From JBDTCO01 sp039923495 (GTDB lineage Bacteria; Myxococcota_A; Polyangia; Palsa-1104), in contig JBDTCO010000035.1 in the NCBI GenBank assembly GCA_039923495.1, positions 1 through 10,933 of the forward strand: 10,933 nt of DNA. The letters run 5' to 3'. A program made the position numbers and the translations under genes. The notes under the pieces are model-generated. The model was not told the DNA's origin. It saw nothing but the letters and a program-made list of their open reading frames with translations, and did no database searches. Of this stretch, positions 5,441-10,933 are shown in pieces (positions within the stretch are counted from its first letter, which is position 1; the number at the start of each line of letters is the position of its first letter).

Positions 5441-7776
5441 TCGACAACCCGCACTTTCCCACCGAACCGTGGGCGCTCGTCGAGACGGGCCTCGATCTCG
5501 AGCTCCTCGCGCAGACCGAGTCGCTGTTCGCGCTCTCGAACGGCCACATCGGCATGCGCGGGAACTTCGACGAGGGCGAGCCGTACGGCATGCCTGGCAC
5601 GTACCTCAACGCCGTCTACGATCTGCGGCCGCTGCCGTTCGCCGAGGCCGCGTACGGCTACCCCGAGTCCGGTCAGACCCGCTGCAACATCACCAACGGC
5701 AAGATCTTCCGCCTGCTCGTGAACGACGAGCCGCTGGACCTGCGGTACGGGACCATCGTCGAGCACACGCGCCGCCTCGACTTCCACGCCGGCACGCTCG
5801 AGCGCGCCGTTCGCTGGCGCTCGCCCGCCAACGACGAGGTCATCATCCGGTCGACACGAATGGTGTCGCTCGCGCAGCGTGCCACGGCCGCCATCTCGTA
5901 CGAGGTGGAGGCCGTCGATCGCACCGTCCGTATCGTCGTGCAGTCGGAGCTCGTCGCGAACGAGGAGATGCCCGCCCTCAGCGCAGATCCACGCGTCTCG
6001 GCGGTCCTCGAGGCGCCGCTCCAGGCCGAGGACCACGCGGTCGACGGCAACTCGGCGCTGCTCATCCACACGACCAAGCGCACGGGCATCCGCGTGGCGG
6101 TCGCGGCGGACCACGTCATCGAGGGCACCTCGCGCGTGCGCAGCGAGTCGTACGCCAACGCCGATACCGCGCGGGTCACCGTGACCGATCTTTTGCACCC
6201 CGGAGAGAAGCTGCGCATCGAGAAGTTCCTCAGCTACTCCTGGTCGCACGAGCGCTCCCTGCACGCGCTGCGCGATCAGTCGTGGGCCGCGATCGTGGGC
6301 TCGAGGCAGACGGGCTTCTCCGGACTGCTCGCCGAGCAGCGCACCTACCTCGATGACTTCTGGGGCCGCGCCGACGTGCAACTCGACGGCGCCCCCGACC
6401 TGCAGCAGGCCGTGCGCTTCGCGCTGTTCCACATCCTGCAGGCGTCGACGCGGGCCGAGCAGCGCGGCATCGCCGCCAAGGGTCTCACCGGCACGGGCTA
6501 CGACGGGCATGCGTTCTGGGACAGCGAGGTCTTCGTCCACCCGGTCCTCGTGCACACCGCGCCGCAGGCCGCGTCCGATGCGCTGCGCTGGCGGCTCGCG
6601 ACGCTCCCGCTCGCGCTCGAGCACGCGAAGAAGCTCAACCTGAAGGGCGCCGCGTACGCGTGGCGCACGATCAATGGTGAGGAGTGCTCCGGCTACTGGC
6701 CCGCCGGCACCGCGGCGTTCCACCTCAACGCCGACATCGCCGACGCCTGCATCCGCTACGTCTCCGCCACGCAGGACCTGCCGTTCGAGGCCGAGGTGGC
6801 CGTGCCAATCCTCGTGCAGACCTCGCGATTGTGGATGTCGCTCGGCGCGTTCGTGCGCGACGGCAGCTTTCGCATCGATGGGGTCACCGGCCCCGACGAG
6901 TACAGCGCGCTCGCCGACAACAACATCTACACGAACGTGATGGTGCGGCGGAACCTGCGCGGCGCGCGTGCCGCCTGCGACGCACATCCCGACGAGGCCG
7001 CCGCGCTCGGGGTCGGCAAGGACGAGCTCGCTGCGTGGATCCGCGCAGCCGACCACATCGTCATCCCGCGCGACGAGGAGCTCGGCGTGCACCAGCAGTC
7101 GGAGGGCTTCACGCACCACGCGTCGTGGCCGTTCGAGGAGACGGGGCCCGACCAGTACCCGCTGCTGCTCCACTTCACCTACTTCGATCTGTATCGCAAA
7201 CAGGTGACGAAGCAGGCCGATCTGGTGCTCGCGATGCAGCTCGACTCGAAGGCCTTCACCGACGAGGAGAAGGCTCGCAACTTCGACTACTACGAGCGCA
7301 TCACCGTGCGCGATTCGTCGCTGTCGGCGGCCACGCAGGCCATCATCGCGGCGGAGATCGGTCACCTCGACCTCGCCATGGAGTACCTCGGCGAGACGGC
7401 GTTCCTCGACCTGCGCGACTACGAGAAGAACACGAAGGATGGCCTTCATCTGGCCTCGCTTGCCGGCATCTGGGGGGTCCTCGTCGCGGGCTTCGGCGGC
7501 ATGCGCGACGACACCCCGACCATCCGCTTCTGCCCGAAGCAGCCGCCCGGCATCGAGCGCTTCTCGTTCCGCGTGCTGCGCGGCGGTCGTCGCCTCGAGG
7601 TCACCATCGCCGACCACCAGGTGACGTATCAGCTCCTCGAGGGCGAGCCGCTCGAGATCGAGCACTGCGGCGAGAAGCTCTCCATCACCACCGAGCGCAT
7701 CGCGCGGCCGGTCATGCGCACCGACAAGCGGCTACCGCCGCAACAGCCGCCGGGTCGCGCGCCGCTCTCGCGGTAG
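5437..7776 (+). CDS. Glycoside hydrolase family 65 disaccharide phosphorylase
   Basis: A 779-residue enzyme of GH65, the family of inverting maltose, trehalose, kojibiose and nigerose phosphorylases. Such enzymes split an alpha-glucoside with phosphate to give beta-glucose 1-phosphate and glucose. The order is as expected: an N-terminal beta-sandwich domain (LLAQTESLFALSNGHIGMRG near the start), an (alpha/alpha)6 catalytic barrel, and a short C-terminal beta domain. Visible functional sites are GVTGPDEY with general acid E488, K592 in TKQADLVLAM, RDSSLS at 625-630 and H671 in DGLHLAS, the last three in phosphate-site motifs. Phosphate-site conservation favours a phosphorylase over a hydrolase. 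From memory it closely resembles actinobacterial Rv3401-type proteins, which also sit beside a beta-phosphoglucomutase gene. No signal peptide, so cytoplasmic. The disaccharide cannot be decided from sequence. Confidence 0.92.
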   Translation: MIDNPHFPTEPWALVETGLDLELLAQTESLFALSNGHIGMRGNFDEGEPYGMPGTYLNAVYDLRPLPFAEAAYGYPESGQTRCNITNGKIFRLLVNDEPLDLRYGTIVEHTRRLDFHAGTLERAVRWRSPANDEVIIRSTRMVSLAQRATAAISYEVEAVDRTVRIVVQSELVANEEMPALSADPRVSAVLEAPLQAEDHAVDGNSALLIHTTKRTGIRVAVAADHVIEGTSRVRSESYANADTARVTVTDLLHPGEKLRIEKFLSYSWSHERSLHALRDQSWAAIVGSRQTGFSGLLAEQRTYLDDFWGRADVQLDGAPDLQQAVRFALFHILQASTRAEQRGIAAKGLTGTGYDGHAFWDSEVFVHPVLVHTAPQAASDALRWRLATLPLALEHAKKLNLKGAAYAWRTINGEECSGYWPAGTAAFHLNADIADACIRYVSATQDLPFEAEVAVPILVQTSRLWMSLGAFVRDGSFRIDGVTGPDEYSALADNNIYTNVMVRRNLRGARAACDAHPDEAAALGVGKDELAAWIRAADHIVIPRDEELGVHQQSEGFTHHASWPFEETGPDQYPLLLHFTYFDLYRKQVTKQADLVLAMQLDSKAFTDEEKARNFDYYERITVRDSSLSAATQAIIAAEIGHLDLAMEYLGETAFLDLRDYEKNTKDGLHLASLAGIWGVLVAGFGGMRDDTPTIRFCPKQPPGIERFSFRVLRGGRRLEVTIADHQVTYQLLEGEPLEIEHCGEKLSITTERIARPVMRTDKRLPPQQPPGRAPLSR

Positions 7777-7785
7777 CGGTGATGA

Positions 7786-7791
7786 TAGGCT
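7786..7791 (+). promoter_or_regulatory. Candidate -10-like element before the ketopantoate-reductase-like gene
   Basis: TAGGCT fits the loose TAnnnT -10 pattern and ends 7 nt before the ATG at 7799, inside the 22-nt gap after the GH65 stop. There is no SD and no -35 consensus. The match is weak (3 of 6) and gains weight only from the repeated spacing elsewhere in the window. Confidence 0.27.
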
Positions 7792-7798
7792 ACCCGCC

Positions 7799-8722
7799 AT
7801 GCGTGTCCTCCTCGTCGGCGCTGGCGCCGTCGGTATTGTCTTCCATCGTGCGATCGAGCAGCAGAAGGGCAGCGAGGTCACCTTCCTCCTCCACAAGGGA
7901 AAGCCGAAGCTGCTGCGCACCAAGATCATCGACTCGACCACCAACGAGCTGAGGGTCCGCGAGCACCCGCTCGCCGTGGAGGTGGGTGGGCGCCTGCCCG
8001 TCGTCGACACGGTGCTCTTCTGCGTGCGCGCCGATCAGCTCGACCAGGCGATCGACGACGTCGGTCCGCTCGCGCCCGGTACGCGCCTCGCGACGATCAC
8101 GCCTGGCCCCGAGGGGCTCGCCCTGCTCCGCCAGAAGCATCCGGGCCATCCGGCGGCGCGCATCGCGCCCGCGTTCATGGCGTACTTCGAGGACGACGTC
8201 GTCCAGCTGTGGCACCCACCGTTCGTGAAGAGTCCCGTGATCTCCGAGGGGGACGCAGCCGATCTGGCGTTCGCGCAGGAGCTCGCGCACGCGCTCGACG
8301 CGGGCGGCGTGCCCGCGCAGGCACGCGAGCACATGATGCCCGGCGTCGACGCGGGTGGCGACGCGCTCAAGGTGCTGCTCGGCGCCTACGCGATCGCGAA
8401 GTACGATGCCGACGCGCTCGCCGCCGATCGCGAGCTGCTCACGCTGCTCGGTGAGGCGGTCGGAGAAGCGGTCACGCTCGGCGGGGCACCCGGTGTCGTC
8501 GGATTTCTCGCCCGGAAGACCGCCGGCCCGCTCCTGCGCGCGAGCATCCTGTCGGCGACCCGCCTGCCCTCGCGCTGGAGCACGATGTGGCGCGTGCACG
8601 GCCCGAAGATCGACGCGCAGACCCGTGGCGCGGTCGCTGCGCTCGTCGATCGCGCGCACGCGCTGAACAAGCCGGCATCCGCGCTCGAGGCGATGAACGC
8701 GCGCCTCCAGGTGCAGGCATGA
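7799..8722 (+). CDS. Ketopantoate reductase family protein (ApbA/PanE-like)
   Basis: A 307-residue NAD(P)H-dependent reductase of the 2-dehydropantoate 2-reductase superfamily. The N-terminal Rossmann domain begins VLLVGAGAVG (G7-x-G9-x2-G12) and continues with DTVLFCVRADQLDQAI and a TITPGPEG segment where the family usually has a QNG-type turn. The C-terminal helical domain contains ALKVLLGAYA, in which K191 aligns by eye with the catalytic lysine of PanE (KLAVN). The asparagine that binds the substrate in PanE is G195 here. The fold is safe, but true pantoate synthesis is doubtful, so I give no gene symbol. ATG 7799 immediately precedes the Rossmann strand. Its stop overlaps the hemE start by 4 nt (ATGA), placing it in the haem unit; a role in haem or tetrapyrrole metabolism would be speculation. 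Confidence 0.82.
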   Translation: MRVLLVGAGAVGIVFHRAIEQQKGSEVTFLLHKGKPKLLRTKIIDSTTNELRVREHPLAVEVGGRLPVVDTVLFCVRADQLDQAIDDVGPLAPGTRLATITPGPEGLALLRQKHPGHPAARIAPAFMAYFEDDVVQLWHPPFVKSPVISEGDAADLAFAQELAHALDAGGVPAQAREHMMPGVDAGGDALKVLLGAYAIAKYDADALAADRELLTLLGEAVGEAVTLGGAPGVVGFLARKTAGPLLRASILSATRLPSRWSTMWRVHGPKIDAQTRGAVAALVDRAHALNKPASALEAMNARLQVQA

Positions 8723-9768
8723 CCCAATCGCCGCGTCGCACCCGCCTCCTCCGCGCGCTCTCCGGGGAGCCCACCGACACCACGCCGATCTGGATCATGC
8801 GACAGGCCGGCCGCTACCTGCCCGAGTACCGCGCAGTCCGCGCGAAGGCCGGCGGCTTCCTCACGCTGTGCAAGACACCCGAGCTCGCCTGCGAGGTCAC
8901 GGTGCAGCCGATCAACCGGCTCGGCGTCGACGCGGCGATCCTGTTCTCCGACATCCTCATCCCCATCGAGAAGATGGGCATCCCGCTCTCGTTTCCGGAC
9001 GAGGGCCCGCGGCTCGAGCCCGTGCGTGATCGCGCCGGCATCGATGCGCTGCGCATCCCGGATCCCGACGAGGAGCTGGGCTTCGTGATGGACGCGCTGC
9101 GGCTCGTCCGTCGCGAGCTCGACAGCGTGGTGCCGGTCATCGGCTTCTCCGGCGCGCCGTTCACGCTCATGACCTACGTGGTCGAGGGCAAGACCGGCAA
9201 GCAGTTCCAGGAGACCAAGCGCCTCATGTTCACGGCGCCCGACGCGGCGCACGCGCTGCTCCACAAGCTCACCGAGACGACCATCAAGTACCTGTCCGCG
9301 CAGATCCGCGCCGGCGCCGAGGTCGTGCAGCTCTTCGACTCGTGGGTCGGCCAGCTCGGACCGGAGGACTTCGCGGTGTTCGCGGCGCCGTACGTGAAGC
9401 GCATCATCGATGCCGTAAGACCCCTCGGAGCGAAGATCATCTACTTCGCCAACGATGGCTCCACGCTGCTCGCGCAGGCCGCGCAGCTCGGTGCCGATGG
9501 GCTCGGTGTCGACTGGCGCTGCCCCATCGACGAGGCGCGCGCCAAGGTGGGCCCGAACGTCACGCTCCAGGGCAACCAGGATCCCACGTCGCTGTTCGCG
9601 CCGATCCCGGAGATCGAGCGACGGGCGCGAGAGATCCTCGAGCGCGCGGGCACGACGCGCCACATCTTCAACCTCGGGCACGGCATCCTGCCGCCCACGC
9701 CGCCCGAGCACGCGGTCGCGCTCGTCGAGGCGGTGCACCGCATCGGCTTCGAGCTGCGCGCGCGGTGA
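8719..9768 (+). CDS. hemE: Uroporphyrinogen decarboxylase
   Basis: A 349-residue cytoplasmic enzyme that removes four carboxyl groups from uroporphyrinogen III to give coproporphyrinogen III in haem synthesis. Both family signatures are intact: PIWIMRQAGRYLPEY at 23-37, with the arginines that hold the substrate (R28, R32), and GFSGAPFTLMTY ending at Y153. D78 in LFSDIL matches the catalytic aspartate, and H321 in FNLGHGI matches the conserved histidine. Length is normal (about 340-360). The frame is open for over 100 bases upstream, but ATG 8719 is chosen because it gives the usual N-terminus, overlaps the preceding stop as ATGA, and has an AGG 7 nt upstream. The downstream gene starts inside its stop codon, and the two enzymes are close steps in one pathway. 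Confidence 0.97.
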   Translation: MTQSPRRTRLLRALSGEPTDTTPIWIMRQAGRYLPEYRAVRAKAGGFLTLCKTPELACEVTVQPINRLGVDAAILFSDILIPIEKMGIPLSFPDEGPRLEPVRDRAGIDALRIPDPDEELGFVMDALRLVRRELDSVVPVIGFSGAPFTLMTYVVEGKTGKQFQETKRLMFTAPDAAHALLHKLTETTIKYLSAQIRAGAEVVQLFDSWVGQLGPEDFAVFAAPYVKRIIDAVRPLGAKIIYFANDGSTLLAQAAQLGADGLGVDWRCPIDEARAKVGPNVTLQGNQDPTSLFAPIPEIERRAREILERAGTTRHIFNLGHGILPPTPPEHAVALVEAVHRIGFELRAR

Positions 9769-10933
9769 AGGTCATCGTCGTCGGCGCGGGGCCCTCGGGC
9801 CTCGCCGTCGCGCTCGGGCTCGTGCAGCACGGCATCGACGTCACCGTGCTCGAGCGCTCAGCCCAGGTCGGTGGTCGGGTGCGTACGCTGCAGCTCGGCC
9901 AGCACCGCGTCGAGCTCGGGCCCGCGGGGATCCTCGACGACGCACCGGCGACGCGCGCGCTCCTCGCTCACCTCGGCAGCGACGCACCAACCGTCGTGGC
10001 GTCGAGCCCCGGCGTGAACCGTCGCTGGGTGGTGCGCCATGGCAAGCTGCTCGCGCTGCCATCCGGGCCGCTGTCGCTGCTCTTCGGCGGGACGCTCACG
10101 TTCGCCGAGAAGCGCGCACTGCTGCACGAACGGAGCGTCGCGCCATCCGCTCCCCCGAACGAGACGGTCGCCGACTTCGCGCGCCGGCGGTTCGGTGACT
10201 CCATCGCGTCCGCGTTCGTGCAGCCGATGGTGGTGGGCGTGTACGGCGGCGACTACGAGCTGCTCGAGCTGGACGCCGCATTCCCGAGGCTGCGCGAGCT
10301 CGAGCACCAGCACGGCAGCGTGGTGCGGGGCACGATGAACGAGGGCAAGGCGAGACGTGCGCGTGGGGAGCCGCGCGCCAAGCTCGTCACGTTCGAGGGC
10401 GGCATGAGCGCGCTGCCCGAGGCGATGGCACGCAAGCTCGGCGACCGCGTCCGTCTGGGGTGCGACGTGAGCGCGATCGAGCATCGAGGGCGCTGGCACG
10501 TGACGACGCGCACGGAGACGCTGCAGGCCGATCACCTCGTCCTCGCCACGGAGCCCCACGTCGCCGCGAAGCTGCTCGGGGACACGCTCCCTCTTTCGAC
10601 GCCGATGGCCGCCATCGCGTCCGTGTCGCTCGCGTACCGGCGCGCCGACGTCGCGCATGCCCTCGATGGTTTTGGCCTCCTGTGTCCACGCGGCGAGGGG
10701 TACAAGACCATCGGCGTCCTCTTCATGAGCAGCATCTTCGACACGAGCCAGGCGCCCAGCGATGAGGTACTTCTGCGCGTGATGATGGGCGGGCCGAACG
10801 ATGCGGACATCCACGCGCTCGATGACGTCGCGATCCTCGACGTGGCGCACCGCGAAATGACGGCGCTCCTCGGCGTGCGTGGCGCGCCGGCGTTGTCGCA
10901 CCTGCAGCGCTGGCCGCTCGCGATCGCGCAGTA
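9765..10933 (+). CDS. hemG: Protoporphyrinogen oxidase, oxygen-dependent (HemY) type, 3' end missing
   Basis: The frame runs from GTG 9765 to the window edge without a stop: 389 full codons, then TA. It encodes an FAD amine-oxidase-fold enzyme that oxidises protoporphyrinogen IX to protoporphyrin IX using oxygen, usually membrane-associated. Evidence is MKVIVVGAGPSGLA (G7-x-G9-x2-G12), E30 at the end of the second strand, VGGRVRT at 35-41, VTFEGGMSALPEAMA in the middle, and GFGLLCPRGEGYKTIG at about 302-317, a characteristic oxidase segment followed by LFMSS. The visible end RWPLAIAQ fits the family motif W-x-AIPQY, so the cut codon is probably tyrosine. Members are usually 450-480 residues, so about 70-90 are missing. 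GTG overlaps the hemE TGA by 4 nt with no SD, implying coupled translation. Some annotations call this type hemY. Confidence 0.92.
   Translation, partial: MKVIVVGAGPSGLAVALGLVQHGIDVTVLERSAQVGGRVRTLQLGQHRVELGPAGILDDAPATRALLAHLGSDAPTVVASSPGVNRRWVVRHGKLLALPSGPLSLLFGGTLTFAEKRALLHERSVAPSAPPNETVADFARRRFGDSIASAFVQPMVVGVYGGDYELLELDAAFPRLRELEHQHGSVVRGTMNEGKARRARGEPRAKLVTFEGGMSALPEAMARKLGDRVRLGCDVSAIEHRGRWHVTTRTETLQADHLVLATEPHVAAKLLGDTLPLSTPMAAIASVSLAYRRADVAHALDGFGLLCPRGEGYKTIGVLFMSSIFDTSQAPSDEVLLRVMMGGPNDADIHALDDVAILDVAHREMTALLGVRGAPALSHLQRWPLAIAQ

Noticed and set aside
4882..7665. A 927-codon open frame on the reverse strand
   Set aside because: It is antisense to the GH65 and HAD genes, whose motifs and catalytic residues are intact. 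Its translation is Arg/Val/Glu/His-rich with no domain, as expected for the mirror of GC-rich codons.
8386..9738. A 450-codon reverse-strand open frame
   Set aside because: It lies opposite hemE and the reductase-like gene and shows no recognisable motif; hemE explains the region fully.
9858..10901. A 347-codon reverse-strand open frame at the right end
   Set aside because: The forward frame from 9765 to the edge encodes a clear protoporphyrinogen oxidase; the reverse frame is His/Arg/Glu-rich with no motif.

Overview
The window is a dense, very GC-rich stretch of bacterial chromosome. It holds twelve protein-coding genes; the first and last run off the edges. No RNA genes, insertion sequences, CRISPR arrays or clear Rho-independent terminators are visible, and no gene-free stretch exceeds about 85 bases. 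High G/C at third codon positions, GTG starts, an oxygen-dependent type protoporphyrinogen oxidase and the gene content suggest an aerobic high-GC bacterium. A myxobacterium-like (Myxococcota / former Deltaproteobacteria) origin is my best guess, but it is an inference with no marker gene behind it.

Layout. (1) 1-1987, forward: the C-terminal end of a probable outer-membrane beta-barrel protein, then a closely spaced DNA-repair pair (PolB-like 3'-5' exonuclease and alkyladenine DNA glycosylase, 3 nt apart), then a small [2Fe-2S] ferredoxin. (2) 1944-3263: a reverse-strand two-helix membrane protein of unknown function, whose tail overlaps the ferredoxin gene by 44 bp, and a divergent TetR-family repressor. 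An AT-rich divergent promoter between them carries a perfect 8-2-8 bp palindrome, almost certainly the TetR operator. (3) 3279-7776, forward: soluble transhydrogenase SthA, a beta-phosphoglucomutase-type HAD enzyme and a GH65 disaccharide phosphorylase. These are tightly packed and together suggest phosphorolytic disaccharide breakdown into glucose 6-phosphate, linked to NADPH/NADH balancing. (4) 7799-10933, forward: a ketopantoate-reductase-like protein, hemE and hemG, joined by 4-bp stop/start overlaps; the last two are consecutive late steps towards protoporphyrin.

The most interesting non-coding signals are the TetR divergent operator and a recurring pattern: -10-like hexamers end 6-7 nt before the start codons of genes that begin transcription units, with no Shine-Dalgarno sequence. 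This suggests leaderless transcription. Genes inside units, notably the GH65 gene, instead carry an SD sequence or overlap the previous gene. I found no clearly new multi-gene system. The best unknowns are the TetR-controlled membrane protein and the exact substrate of the phosphorylase.
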